Shown here in pieces: positions 8,897 to 18,027 of a stretch of DNA of 64,000 nt (its first letter is position 1; the number at the start of each line of letters is the position of its first letter). Origin of the DNA: Falsirhodobacter flavus (GTDB lineage Bacteria; Pseudomonadota; Alphaproteobacteria; Rhodobacterales; Rhodobacteraceae); the NCBI GenBank assembly GCA_029846755.1, contig JARWBI010000013.1:1-64000 (forward strand), written 5' to 3'. The translations under genes were made by a program, and so were the position numbers. The notes under the pieces were generated by a model, which searched no databases, was not told the DNA's origin, and saw only the letters and a list, made by a program, of their open reading frames with translations.

Positions 8897-10435
8897 ATGA
8901 CTGATAAACTCCGCTCCCCCACAATCCTGAGCCGCCGGACCTTTCTCGCGGCGACTGGCGCGGCCTCTGCTGCCCTGATGCTACCGCGCGGCTTGCGGGC
9001 CCAAGATACCTCTGTCCTACGCTATGCTCTGTCCGCCTACCCGCCGGGTCTAGACCCTTTCCGCCATCAGGGCGCTGCCGCGAATGTCGTTAACGCACAA
9101 ATATATCGCGGTCTCCTTAGCCTTAACGGCGAGGGCGAGGTCGTGCCGGAACTCGCAGAAAGCTGGAGCATGGATGGTGCCGTGCTCACCTTCAAACTTC
9201 GTCCCAACGCCACGTTCCACGACGGCTCTCCGGTGACAGCAGCTGATGCAAAATGGTCATTAGAACAGGTGATTGCCGAGGACTCCACCGCTTATTTCGT
9301 CGAAGACCTGCGCGTGATCACTGGCATGGAAACACCCGACGATCACACTCTTGTCGTGACCCTCGAAGCGCCGTCACTGGCCTTTCCCAAGTTCATCGCG
9401 ACGCCCTATGTCCCGGTTCTTTCGCAGGCCGCCGGCCTCGAGTCCCCGGTCGGCGCCGGTCCCTACAAGATCGCGAGAATGGAAGAAGGCGTATCCATCG
9501 ACCTGGAAGCATTCGAAGGCTTCTACAAGGAAGGTCTGCCGCGAACACCGCGTCTGAAGATGATCGCCTATCGCGACGAAAGCTTGCGCGTCGCCGCGCT
9601 TGAGTCCGGGGACGTTGATATCATCGAATACGTGCCGTGGCAGAGCATGGGCAAGATCGAGGAAAATGACTCCATGGTGCTAATGGAGGATACCGGTCCC
9701 AACATGATCCTGAACTTCAACGTCACTCAGGCGCCGTTCGATGATCCGCGCGTGCGTCAGGCGGTGGCCTATGCGATTAACCGCGAGGACATCGTGGCGG
9801 CTGCGTTCTACGGTCGGGGAGAGCCGCTTTTGGGTCTGCCGATCGACAAGGACTCCGAGATCGCGAGCGACGCGACGCAGAACCTTTTTTCCTACGATCC
9901 CGAAAAGGCGAAGACGCTTCTCGAAGAGGCAGGCGTCGTCGGGCAGGCAGTCAGACTTCTCTCCTCCTCGACCTATGCGATGCACGAATACACCGCCATC
10001 GTGATCCAGCAGTACCTCGATGCCGTCGGGCTGAAGGTCGAACTGGACCTCCCGGAATGGGGTGCGCGTGTCACTCAGGGGAACGAGGGAAGGTACCAGT
10101 TTGCCGTCAACGGCTCATCGACCACGGTGAACGATCCTGACGGTCTGACCGCGATGATCGGGACTGGCGGGCCGTCCTACAAGCGGTCCGAAGGGTATTC
10201 CAACGCGGACCTCGACGCACTTCTGGCTGAGGGCCGTCACGAAACCGATTTAGCGAGAAGGCAGGCGATTTATAATAAGGTCGCCACCATCGTGAAAGAG
10301 GATGTGCCGCTTTGCCCGCTGACACGGCGAACGCAGGGCTATGCGCTGCGCAAAAACGTTGAAGGGTTCGCGCCGCTAGCCGGAAGCTACAGCAGCTATT
10401 CCGGCTATTGCATTGAGAACGTTGTCCTCGGCTGA
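8897..10435 (+). CDS. ABC transporter substrate-binding protein, peptide/opine/nickel family, Tat-exported
   Basis: A 512-residue family 5 extracellular solute-binding protein. The N-terminus has a twin-arginine signal, LSRRTFLAATG (arginines near 13-14), then a hydrophobic stretch and a likely cleavage site around LRAQ. There is no lipobox, so the mature protein should be a soluble periplasmic receptor. The fold markers include GLDPFRHQGAAANVVNAQIY, LAESWSMDG, FKLRPNATFHDG and YAINREDIV. GGAAGGAAACAA lies just upstream as a ribosome site. It delivers substrate to the permeases encoded next. Family members bind di/oligopeptides, opines, glutathione or nickel; binding residues cannot be read by eye. 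Confidence 0.9.
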   Translation: MTDKLRSPTILSRRTFLAATGAASAALMLPRGLRAQDTSVLRYALSAYPPGLDPFRHQGAAANVVNAQIYRGLLSLNGEGEVVPELAESWSMDGAVLTFKLRPNATFHDGSPVTAADAKWSLEQVIAEDSTAYFVEDLRVITGMETPDDHTLVVTLEAPSLAFPKFIATPYVPVLSQAAGLESPVGAGPYKIARMEEGVSIDLEAFEGFYKEGLPRTPRLKMIAYRDESLRVAALESGDVDIIEYVPWQSMGKIEENDSMVLMEDTGPNMILNFNVTQAPFDDPRVRQAVAYAINREDIVAAAFYGRGEPLLGLPIDKDSEIASDATQNLFSYDPEKAKTLLEEAGVVGQAVRLLSSSTYAMHEYTAIVIQQYLDAVGLKVELDLPEWGARVTQGNEGRYQFAVNGSSTTVNDPDGLTAMIGTGGPSYKRSEGYSNADLDALLAEGRHETDLARRQAIYNKVATIVKEDVPLCPLTRRTQGYALRKNVEGFAPLAGSYSSYSGYCIENVVLG

Positions 10436-10489
10436 TCCTACGTAAATGGTCCCCATGCGGAGACCGGGCATATCCTCACAGGAGCTGTC

Positions 10490-11443
10490 ATGTTGACCTA
10501 CATCATCAGAAGATCTGTCACGGCAATCCTGCTTGCTCTGGCCGTGGCGTCGATAGTCTTCATCGCCCTATACCTCGTGCCGGGCGATCCCGCGACGGTG
10601 CTGCTCTCGACCGGCGGGGTGGAACCCCCCGCCTCGGCAGTCGAAGCGCTAAGAATTGAGCTGGGACTGGACCGTCCTGTCTGGCTGCAATATTTCGCCT
10701 TTCTCAGCGATCTTGTTCATGCCGATCTGGGCCAGTCCTTCTCCAATGGCAGTTCCGTTCTCAGCACGATCATGATCCGTCTGCCTCGGACACTGGAACT
10801 AATCGCCGCAGCCACGACGATCTCGTTGCTGATCGGGGTTCCGGCGGGTCTCTGCGCGGCGCTCAACCCCGGATCGCGTATTGACCGCGGGTTTTCCTTT
10901 GCGGCCAGTGCCGGCATGGCCTTTCCCGTCTTCGTCGTCGGTACGGCAATGATCTTCATTTTGGCCCAGACCCTGCGTCTGGTACCCGCCGGAGGGTTCG
11001 TCCCCTTCCACGAAAACCCTGGTCAGCATTTGCTTTTGCTGCTGATGCCGGCGCTGGCGATCAGCATTGGGTTTTCCGCAACGGTGTTCCGCATGTCGCG
11101 GGCCACGGTGTCGTCGGTCCTGCACCAAGACTGGGTTCGCACCGCACGGGCCAAGGGGCTGCACGAACGCCGCGTGGTAGTCTGGCACATTCTGCGCAAC
11201 GCGCTCGGACCCATTGCCACGGTCGTCGGGCTTGAGATGGGCAGCCTTCTGGGCGGGTCTGTGCTCGTTGAGTTCGTCTTCAACTGGCCTGGTCTCAGCG
11301 GCTATCTCGTGACCGCTATCGAGAACCGCGACTACCCCAGCATCCGCGGCACCGTCCTAGTCGTCGCCACGCTCTTCATCTTCATCAATCTGGCCGTCGA
11401 TCTGTTGTACATGATCCTCGACCCGCGGGTACGCAACCAATGA
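10490..11443 (+). CDS. ABC transporter permease, DppB/OppB type
   Basis: A 317-residue inner-membrane permease with about six hydrophobic segments. It starts MLTYIIRRSVTAILLALAV, has the N-terminal domain characteristic of DppB proteins (YLVPGDPA, GLDRPVWLQY), and carries the EAA coupling loop near RTARAKGLHERRVVVWHILRN. AGGAG precedes the start. It overlaps the next gene by four bases. It should pair with the permease half of the following fusion protein to make the channel. Confidence 0.92.
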   Translation: MLTYIIRRSVTAILLALAVASIVFIALYLVPGDPATVLLSTGGVEPPASAVEALRIELGLDRPVWLQYFAFLSDLVHADLGQSFSNGSSVLSTIMIRLPRTLELIAAATTISLLIGVPAGLCAALNPGSRIDRGFSFAASAGMAFPVFVVGTAMIFILAQTLRLVPAGGFVPFHENPGQHLLLLLMPALAISIGFSATVFRMSRATVSSVLHQDWVRTARAKGLHERRVVVWHILRNALGPIATVVGLEMGSLLGGSVLVEFVFNWPGLSGYLVTAIENRDYPSIRGTVLVVATLFIFINLAVDLLYMILDPRVRNQ

Positions 11444-14205
11444 GCCTCCTGACCCCCATCAAGCGCCTGTCCTTCGGACCGCTTACCTTCGGTATCGGTG
11501 CAGTCGCCCTGCTGATCCTCGCCGCCATCTTCGGTCCGATAATTTGGAATGTCGATCCGGTAAAAATGGATATCATTCACAGGTTCGCCGGCCCGTCCGC
11601 GGCGCATCCCCTCGGGCAAGACGAATTTGGGCGCGATGTGCTGTCGCGGATTCTTCACGGGGCGCGGACCTCGCTGATCATCGCCTTCCTCACCGGCATC
11701 CTTGCCGGGATCGTCGGCACACTGGCCGGGATCGTCGGGGCATACTTCGGCCGTCTGTGGGAATTCGTAACCTTGCGCGTATCGGACGTGATGCTTGCCT
11801 TTCCGCCAATCCTAATGGCGCTTATGGCTGTGGCGCTGTTCGGAGCGTCGGCGACGACGCTGGTGGTATGCCTCGCAATTCTCTATGCGCCCAACTTCGC
11901 GCGGATCGCGTATGGCGCGACCCTGTCAGTTAAGAGAATGGAATATGTCGACGCGCAGCGTGCCATCGGGGCCACTGACACACGCATCTTGTCTCGCACC
12001 ATATTTCCGAACATTCTGGGACCGGTGTTGGTTCAATTCTCGCTGACCGCCTCACATGCCATTATCGTCGAGGCAGGGCTTAGCTTCCTAGGCCTCGGCA
12101 TCGTGCCTCCGACTCCCTCTTGGGGTTTGATGATCCGAGCCGCGCGGGCACAGTTGGAGGTCAATCCACTTGGCTTGCTCTGGCCCTGCCTATGCCTTGT
12201 TGTGACCGTTTTTGCGATCAACCGCTTGTGCGACGCTCTTCAGGCCCGATTTGATCCGCGCAGCGACGCCAGCAAAGCCCCGAGCCAGTGGAAGGATGAG
12301 GTCGACACGCGACCGCGCCCGACCCCGGTGCCGGCAACAGATAGCGATGCCATTTTGGACGTGCGGAACCTTCAGGTGCAGTTCATGACGCCGAACGGCC
12401 CGGTGGATGCAGTCAACAACGTCTCGTTTCGCGTGCCACGCGGCAAGACGGTAGCGCTTGTTGGGGAATCCGGGTCGGGCAAAAGCGTCACCTCGCTGGC
12501 AATTATGCGGCTGACACCGCGCGGCACCAGTCGCTGCCGAGGCTCCATCTGCTTGTCGGGCCGCGAATTGACAGAGCTGTCGGACAAGGCGTTCCGCCAA
12601 GTCCGCGGCGGTGAAATCGCGATGATCTTCCAAGAGCCGATGACCTCGCTCAACCCCGTCCTGTCCATCGGCACCCAGCTGACCGAGGCGCTGCATGCCC
12701 ATGGCACCTACACCCAAGCCGAAGCACGCACCGAAGCGATCCGCCTGCTAACGCGGGTCAATATTCCTGATGCAGAAATGCGGGTGAAGCAATATCCGCA
12801 CAACTTCTCGGGCGGGATGCGGCAGCGTGTGGTGATCGCCATGGCCCTTGCCTCGAAACCCAAATTGCTGATTGCGGATGAGCCAACAACAGCGCTCGAT
12901 GTGACTATCCAAGCCGAAATTCTTTCGTTGCTTAAACAGTTGCAGGAAGAAGAGGGGATGTCGGTCCTGTTCATCACGCACGACATGGGCGTCGTGGCTG
13001 AAATGGCGGACGAGACGGTAGTGATGTACCACGGCGCGATTGTCGAGACCGGCGAGACGGCGCAGATCTTCGCGCGGCCCCGGCATCCCTATACCAAGGC
13101 GCTGCTTGCCTCGGTCCCCCGGCTTGGCGCGATGACCGGGCGGGACAGACCCCTTCGTTTCCCCGTCGTCGATCGCACGACCGGAGAGGTCAATGTCCCG
13201 TGCGAGGCGCCAGACACGGTGCGTAACGACCGGGGGCCGGTGCTCCAGGTGCGCGGCCTAGTGAAACGGTATGACTTGCGGTCAGGCCTGCTGGCGCCGG
13301 TCCGGGGAAGGGTCCACGCGGTCGAAAAGGTTTCGTTCGATATACGCGCGGGCGAGACGCTGTCGCTGGTTGGAGAATCAGGTTGCGGCAAGTCAACGAC
13401 CGGCCGCGCGGTAACCCGCCTGATCGAGTCCGAAGCCGGATCGGTACTTCAGGACGGCAAGGACGTTATGGCACTCAGTCGGGCGGCTCTGCGCGATCAG
13501 CGTCGGCACATGCAGATGATCTTTCAGGATCCCTTTGCCAGCCTCGACCCGACCCGGCGTGTCGGCAACGCGATTGCGGAACCGCTTCTGATCCACGGCA
13601 TCTGCGACTATGACGAGGCGCGCAAACGCGTCGGCACCCTTCTGGAGCGTGTGGGCCTATCGCCTGAGATGGCCGACCGTTTCCCCCACGAATTCTCAGG
13701 CGGGCAGCGGCAGCGGATCTGCATCGCACGGGCGCTGGCGCTGGAACCGCAGCTGATCGTGGCCGATGAATCCGTGTCGGCGCTGGATGTGTCGGTCAAG
13801 GCGCAGGTCGTGAACCTGATGCTAGACCTTCAGGCCAGCATGGGATTGTCGTATCTATTTATTAGCCATGACATGGCCGTAGTGGAGCGGGTCAGTCACC
13901 GCGTTGCGGTTATGTATTTGGGAGAGATCGTCGAAATCGGGCCCCGCGCCGCGATCTTCGATAGGCCGCAGCATGACTATACCAAGCGGCTACTGTCTGC
14001 CGTCCCGGTCGCAGATCCCGGACACCGCAGGCCGTCGCCCAAGATTTCGAACGCGGAACTGAAGAGCCCGATCCGGGCCCGCGACTACCAGCCGCCGGTG
14101 CGCCGGTATCGTCAAGTTGGGGCGGATCACTTCGTCATGGATAGCGAAGGCAGTTACACGTCACCCTCAAGTAATTTCATCGAACAGCGACAGGCCATCG
14201 CCTGA
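11440..14205 (+). CDS. ABC transporter fusion: DppC-type permease joined to two ATPase domains (DppD and DppF types)
   Basis: One uninterrupted 921-codon frame encodes three normally separate proteins. Residues about 1-280 are a DppC-type permease ([18 protein letters not shown] loop near [19 protein letters not shown]). A proline-rich linker follows. Residues about 306-570 form the first ATPase (Walker A GESGSGKS, signature FSGGMRQRV, Walker [13 protein letters not shown]). Residues about 600-875 form the second (Walker [10 protein letters not shown], signature FSGGQRQRI, Walker [13 protein letters not shown]). Each ATPase has the C-terminal oligopeptide/dipeptide extension. Both sites look catalytically complete. 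DppDF fusions such as GsiA are well known; joining the permease as well gives a two-membrane-subunit transporter from only two polypeptides. A sequencing frameshift is unlikely because the joins lie in linkers. Confidence 0.9.
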   Translation: MSLLTPIKRLSFGPLTFGIGAVALLILAAIFGPIIWNVDPVKMDIIHRFAGPSAAHPLGQDEFGRDVLSRILHGARTSLIIAFLTGILAGIVGTLAGIVGAYFGRLWEFVTLRVSDVMLAFPPILMALMAVALFGASATTLVVCLAILYAPNFARIAYGATLSVKRMEYVDAQRAIGATDTRILSRTIFPNILGPVLVQFSLTASHAIIVEAGLSFLGLGIVPPTPSWGLMIRAARAQLEVNPLGLLWPCLCLVVTVFAINRLCDALQARFDPRSDASKAPSQWKDEVDTRPRPTPVPATDSDAILDVRNLQVQFMTPNGPVDAVNNVSFRVPRGKTVALVGESGSGKSVTSLAIMRLTPRGTSRCRGSICLSGRELTELSDKAFRQVRGGEIAMIFQEPMTSLNPVLSIGTQLTEALHAHGTYTQAEARTEAIRLLTRVNIPDAEMRVKQYPHNFSGGMRQRVVIAMALASKPKLLIADEPTTALDVTIQAEILSLLKQLQEEEGMSVLFITHDMGVVAEMADETVVMYHGAIVETGETAQIFARPRHPYTKALLASVPRLGAMTGRDRPLRFPVVDRTTGEVNVPCEAPDTVRNDRGPVLQVRGLVKRYDLRSGLLAPVRGRVHAVEKVSFDIRAGETLSLVGESGCGKSTTGRAVTRLIESEAGSVLQDGKDVMALSRAALRDQRRHMQMIFQDPFASLDPTRRVGNAIAEPLLIHGICDYDEARKRVGTLLERVGLSPEMADRFPHEFSGGQRQRICIARALALEPQLIVADESVSALDVSVKAQVVNLMLDLQASMGLSYLFISHDMAVVERVSHRVAVMYLGEIVEIGPRAAIFDRPQHDYTKRLLSAVPVADPGHRRPSPKISNAELKSPIRARDYQPPVRRYRQVGADHFVMDSEGSYTSPSSNFIEQRQAIA

Positions 14206-14280
14206 CAGCTGTCGGCCCCCATGCCAATCAGGCGCAAGAGGGGCCGACATGGCATCACCATTGGACTGGACTACATACAC

Positions 14281-15318
14281 ATGGACGTCGGGATCATCGG
14301 GGCGGGCAACATCGCCCGTGCCTATTTTGCCTATCTCACCCAAGCAGGGCATCACGCGCGGATGTGGTCGCCGCGCGGGGGTGCAGTGGCACGTTTGGGG
14401 GTCACGCAGGATATGGTAGTAACTGGCGCCATCGAGGGACGCCTTCGCCCCAAATTTGCACCAGATATCGCCACACTTGCGCAGGCCGAAGTAATAGTCC
14501 TTGCCCTTCCCGCGACCGGCCACCGCTTCGTTATAGACGCGCTGCTGCCGCATCTTCGCGCCGGGCAGAGTGTCATTTTCAGCGCGCATCTATCCTTCGC
14601 CGCGCTGACCCTTGGGCAGAAACTTGCCGCGCGGGGTCTAACCCTGCCAGTGATCTGCTGGAACACCACTGCCATGACCTGCAAGAGTGCTGCGCCCACC
14701 CACATCCGCATCGGGGGATTACGCAAGGCCGTCGATGTCTGCACTCTACCGAGTGGCGACGTGGCGGGCGCTCTGGCACTTTGTGAAGCGCTGTTCGGTC
14801 TGCGGTTCCGCGACGGGGGCGACCTGCTGGATAACGCGCTAAGTAATTTCAACCCGCAGACTCATTTGGCGATGGCGCTGTGCAACTTAACCCGGATCGA
14901 GACTGGCGAGACTTGGCATCAGAATTCGCTCATGACGCCTTCGGTCGCTCGGCTATTGACGGCGCTGGATGCAGAAAGGATGGCGATTGCACGCGGGTTT
15001 GGCCGCGAAGTGCGGTCGCAGCTTGCGGGCGTAGAGGACATGGCAACGATGTTCCGCGCGCGGGTCGAGGCGGGGACCGATCCGCTCGGCCCCACCGATT
15101 CCGAGACGCGTTATATCACCGAAGACGTTCCCTTTGGACTCGTGCCTTTGGCCAGGCTGGCCGCAATTTCCGGAGTATCCGCGCCGCTTACCCAGAGCGG
15201 GATCGATATTCTGAGCGCATGTCATGGTCGCGACTACGCAGCACTGAACGATCTGATGCCGGACCTAGGCAGCCCGGCGTTTGAGACTTTGACAATGCTC
15301 AGCCCTCTGAGAACTTGA
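14281..15318 (+). CDS. NAD(P)-dependent octopine/nopaline dehydrogenase family protein
   Basis: A 345-residue protein with a Rossmann motif at the very N-terminus (VGIIGAGNIARAYFAYL). It has a central ALPATGHRFVIDALLPHLRAG segment and a C-terminal Octopine_DH domain (NFNPQTHLAMALCNL, then EDVPFGLVPLARLA and GVSAPLTQSGIDIL). The open frame begins at 14221, but the ATG at 14281 places the glycine motif at the N-terminus as in the family. Octopine/nopaline dehydrogenases reversibly join an amino acid and a 2-oxo acid; some family members act on other imines or hydroxy acids. It follows the ABC fusion by 75 bases, is last in the run, and may catalyse an alternative, pyridine-nucleotide-linked step on the same substrate. 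Confidence 0.82.
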   Translation: MDVGIIGAGNIARAYFAYLTQAGHHARMWSPRGGAVARLGVTQDMVVTGAIEGRLRPKFAPDIATLAQAEVIVLALPATGHRFVIDALLPHLRAGQSVIFSAHLSFAALTLGQKLAARGLTLPVICWNTTAMTCKSAAPTHIRIGGLRKAVDVCTLPSGDVAGALALCEALFGLRFRDGGDLLDNALSNFNPQTHLAMALCNLTRIETGETWHQNSLMTPSVARLLTALDAERMAIARGFGREVRSQLAGVEDMATMFRARVEAGTDPLGPTDSETRYITEDVPFGLVPLARLAAISGVSAPLTQSGIDILSACHGRDYAALNDLMPDLGSPAFETLTMLSPLRT

Positions 15319-15663
15319 TCGTTTGAAAAGCTTGGCCCAGATCCTGCGATGACGTCGCGCTGATCCTGCCTGCGTGTTCCTGTCACGCCATCTGTTGCGC
15401 GAGCGGGATCAGCTTTGCGAGTTTGCGGAGGTTTTGGGCGTTCGCATCGCCAAGCCTTGGCCAGTGAGCCTTCGGGCTGAGAAACCTTCAGACCATTGTC
15501 CTGCGATATGGCGCACCGCACCGAAGCTCTGCTCAGCTATCTCATCCGCGATGCGAACCCTTACTCACCGCCCTAACGCTCGGGAGGGGGGAGAGTTGCG
15601 TGGCGGAAAGGAACGATAGTGTCCAAAAAGGACGACTTGTGTGGCAATCCACAATTTTCTAAC
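15319..15663. other. spacer between accessory operon and tRNA-Pro with possible decayed reading frame
   Basis: No intact gene is seen. On the minus strand two overlapping frames look partly protein-like. One reads DEIAEQSFGAVRHIAGQWSEGF near 15530-15460; another ends with DANAQNLRKLAKLIPLAQQMA and a stop near 15385. Together they suggest a frameshifted end of an old mobile-element or phage gene, which I cannot name. The junction with the tRNA 3' end at 15664 is where an island attachment site would lie. Confidence 0.3.
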
Positions 15664-15740
15664 TGGTCGGAGCGAGAGGATTCGAACCTCCGACCCCCTG
15701 CTCCCGAAGCAGGTGCGCTACCAGGCTGCGCTACGCTCCG
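15664..15740 (-). tRNA. tRNA-Pro (anticodon CGG)
   Basis: A 77-base cloverleaf on the minus strand. The acceptor stem CGGAGCG pairs with CGCTCCG and is followed by an encoded CCA at 15666-15664. The anticodon stem CCTGC/GCAGG encloses the loop TTCGGGA, giving anticodon CGG for proline. The T loop GGTTCGAATCC is canonical. A possible promoter upstream is TTGCCA (15780-15775), 17 bases, then TAACCC. The 3' end points toward the accessory block at 1-15.3 kb, the usual orientation for island insertion at a tRNA gene. Confidence 0.97.
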
Positions 15741-15811
15741 ACCGTTAGCGGGGGTTAAACTGAAGCATGTTGGTTGGCAAGGGGCATTTTGCGGTTAGCT
15801 TCGTATCTTTC

Positions 15812-15841
15812 GGGGCCGAGGGGCTGCATTGCTGCGGCCCC
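15812..15841. terminator. hairpin downstream of leuB, possible terminator
   Basis: An inverted repeat GGGGCCG (15812-15818) and CGGCCCC (15835-15841) encloses a 16-base loop in the gap between the leuB stop and the tRNA. There is no clear T-run on either side, so termination is only possible. Confidence 0.35.
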
Positions 15842-15876
15842 TGTTCTTGGGATACCTGCCTCTCGCCGGAGGCGTG

Positions 15877-16983
15877 TCAGGCGGATGCGCTGAGGGCTGC
15901 GACGATCGCATCGCCCATCTGCGCCGTCGATATGGGGTTGCCGCCCTCGGGGCCCATCAGGTCGGCGGTGCGAAGCCCGTCTGCCAGAACCCGCTCGACG
16001 GCGCTTTCGAGGCGGGTTGCTTCCTCGCCCAGATCGAAGGAATAACGCAGCGCCATCGCAAAGCTCAGGATCGTCGCGATCGGGTTTGCCTTGCCTTGCC
16101 CCGCGATATCCGGGGCCGAGCCGTGGACCGGCTCGTACAGTGCCTTCGGGCGGCCATTGGCCATCGGCGCCCCCAGAGATGCCGAGGGCAGCATCCCGAG
16201 CGAGCCGGTCAGCATCGCCGCCGCATCCGACAGAAGATCGCCGAACAGGTTGTCGGTCACGATCACGTCGAACTGTTTCGGGTTGCGGACCAGCTGCATC
16301 AGCCCGTTATCGGCATACATGTGCGACAGTGCGACGTCCGGGTATTCCTCGGCACCGATCTTGGTCACTTCCTCGCGCCACAGCACGCCCGATTCCATCA
16401 CATTGGCCTTTTCCATCGAGCAGACGCGGCCATTGCGGCGACGGGCCATCTCGAAGGCGGAGCGCGCGATGCGGCGGATCTCGTTCGTGGTGTAACGCTG
16501 CGTGTTGATGCCGATGCGCCCGCCTTCGTTGTCGTCGATGATCCCGCGCGGCTCGCCGAAATACACGCCCGATGTCAGCTCCCGCACGATGACGATGTCG
16601 AGGCCCGACACCACATCGCGTTTCAGCGACGAGAAATCGGCCAGCGCCTCGAAACATTGCGCGGGACGCAGGTTGGCGTAAAGGTCCATCTCCTTGCGGA
16701 TGCGCAGCAGGCCCGCCTCGGGGCGCTTGGCATATTCCACGCCGTCGTATTTCGGGCTGCCGACAGCGCCCAGCAGCACCGCGTCCACAGCCTGCGCGCG
16801 CGCCAGCGTCTCGTCCGACAGCGGCACGCCGAATGCGTCATAGGATGCGCCGCCGATGAGCCCTTCCTGCACGTCGAAGGCGATGCCCCGCGTGCCCAGC
16901 CAGTCGATGATCTTGCGCACCTCGGCCATGACTTCGGGACCGATGCCGTCGCCCGGCAGGATGAGGATGGACGGGTTGGCCAA
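15877..16983 (-). CDS. leuB: 3-isopropylmalate dehydrogenase
   Basis: A 368-residue protein of the isocitrate/isopropylmalate dehydrogenase family. It oxidatively decarboxylates 3-isopropylmalate with NAD in leucine biosynthesis in the cytoplasm. Visible motifs are [17 protein letters not shown] at the N-terminus, [11 protein letters not shown], the substrate-binding [23 protein letters not shown] with metal-binding aspartates, and [14 protein letters not shown]. Length and start ([13 protein letters not shown]) are standard. It is alone here; leuCD are not in the window. A strong match with no anomaly. Confidence 0.97.
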   Translation of the reverse strand: MANPSILILPGDGIGPEVMAEVRKIIDWLGTRGIAFDVQEGLIGGASYDAFGVPLSDETLARAQAVDAVLLGAVGSPKYDGVEYAKRPEAGLLRIRKEMDLYANLRPAQCFEALADFSSLKRDVVSGLDIVIVRELTSGVYFGEPRGIIDDNEGGRIGINTQRYTTNEIRRIARSAFEMARRRNGRVCSMEKANVMESGVLWREEVTKIGAEEYPDVALSHMYADNGLMQLVRNPKQFDVIVTDNLFGDLLSDAAAMLTGSLGMLPSASLGAPMANGRPKALYEPVHGSAPDIAGQGKANPIATILSFAMALRYSFDLGEEATRLESAVERVLADGLRTADLMGPEGGNPISTAQMGDAIVAALSASA

Positions 16984-17039
16984 GGGGACGCTCCTTTTGC
17001 AAAAGATTGCGTCTGGCCTAGCTTTTCAGCAACGAACGG

Positions 17040-17255
17040 TCAAGGAGCGGGGCGGATAAGTGCCGCCGCCTCGATCACGAGCGGGCGAAAGCCCTCGCCG
17101 CCCGCCGCGATCATCGAAAAGAACTGGCGGCGCATCCGCGGCTCCCAATAGTCGTTGATGTGGCCCGCCACGCCCGCCACGCCTTCGGCATGGGGCTTGG
17201 ATTCCATGAACAGCGCGATCTGGTTGGCCATGTGGATCAGCTTTTCAGGCGACAT
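17040..17255 (-). CDS. fdsD: formate dehydrogenase delta subunit
   Basis: A 71-residue FdsD-type small protein beginning MSPEKLIHMANQIALFM, with the family hallmark HINDYWEPRMRRQFF. FdsD helps assembly and stability of NAD-dependent molybdenum formate dehydrogenases and has no redox cofactor of its own. It overlaps the end of fdhD by 11 bases and closes the operon. The longer open frame (to 17315) has an upstream part inside fdhD that is not FdsD-like, so the internal ATG was chosen. Confidence 0.9.
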   Translation of the reverse strand: MSPEKLIHMANQIALFMESKPHAEGVAGVAGHINDYWEPRMRRQFFSMIAAGGEGFRPLVIEAAALIRPAP

Positions 17256-18027
17256 CGCGGGCCTTTTCGATACGGTGGGGATGGGTGAAGATTTCGAAAC
17301 GGTCGGGGCGGGCAAGTGCGATCAGGGTGATTCCAGCATCGACCGCCATCCGCACCGCATGGGCTGTCGGCGCGGACACCGCGATCAGCACCGGCGCGCC
17401 GATGCGGGCGGCCTTCTGCACCAGATCGATCGACACGCGGCTGGTCAGGACCAATGCGCCCGTCGCATCCTGTCCCCGCATCGCGCCCGCCAGCTTGTCC
17501 AGCGCGTTGTGGCGGCCCACATCCTCGCGCACGATGAGGTTGACGGGCGTCCAGAAACCCGCCGCATGCACCGCCCGCGTCGCATCGTGGAACGGCTGAT
17601 GCGCGGGCAGGGCGGCGATGGCTTCCATCACCTGCGACGGCGTCAGGCGCAGGTCTGCCCGCACCGCAGGCGCATCGCGCAGCGCCTCCTCCAGCGAGTC
17701 GATGCCGCACAGCCCGCAACCCACCGGACCCATCATCGAGCGCCGCCGCGAGGTCTGCCGTGCCGCCGCCTCTGCCGTCAGCCAGATCTGCAGGTCGATC
17801 CCGCGCGGCGTTTCCACCGGGGTCACGCTCTCGATCTCCTCGGGCCGCGCGATGGCTTCCGTCAGAGAGAACCCATAGGCGAAATCCTCGAGGTCCGCGG
17901 GCGAGGCCATCATCACCGCCTGCGTCGAGCCGTTATAGCTGATGGCGATGGCGACCTCCTCGGCCAGCTCTCGCGTTCCCGCCCCGCCGGGATGGGCGGT
18001 GCGGGGCAGGGGGCGGTAGGGCTTCAT
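17245..18027 (-). CDS. fdhD: formate dehydrogenase accessory sulfurtransferase FdhD/FdsC
   Basis: A 260-residue FdhD family protein. It transfers sulfur to the bis-MGD molybdenum cofactor and helps insert it into the alpha subunit. The loop cysteines are seen in GPVGCGLCGIDSL. FHDATRAVHAAGFW, REDVGRHNALDKLAGAM and TSRVSIDLVQKAARIGAPVL are the conserved core. The start at 18027 overlaps the fdsA stop by four bases; the longer open frame to 18876 is an fdsA shadow. In Rhodobacter-type operons this gene is called fdsC. Confidence 0.95.
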   Translation of the reverse strand: MKPYRPLPRTAHPGGAGTRELAEEVAIAISYNGSTQAVMMASPADLEDFAYGFSLTEAIARPEEIESVTPVETPRGIDLQIWLTAEAAARQTSRRRSMMGPVGCGLCGIDSLEEALRDAPAVRADLRLTPSQVMEAIAALPAHQPFHDATRAVHAAGFWTPVNLIVREDVGRHNALDKLAGAMRGQDATGALVLTSRVSIDLVQKAARIGAPVLIAVSAPTAHAVRMAVDAGITLIALARPDRFEIFTHPHRIEKARDVA

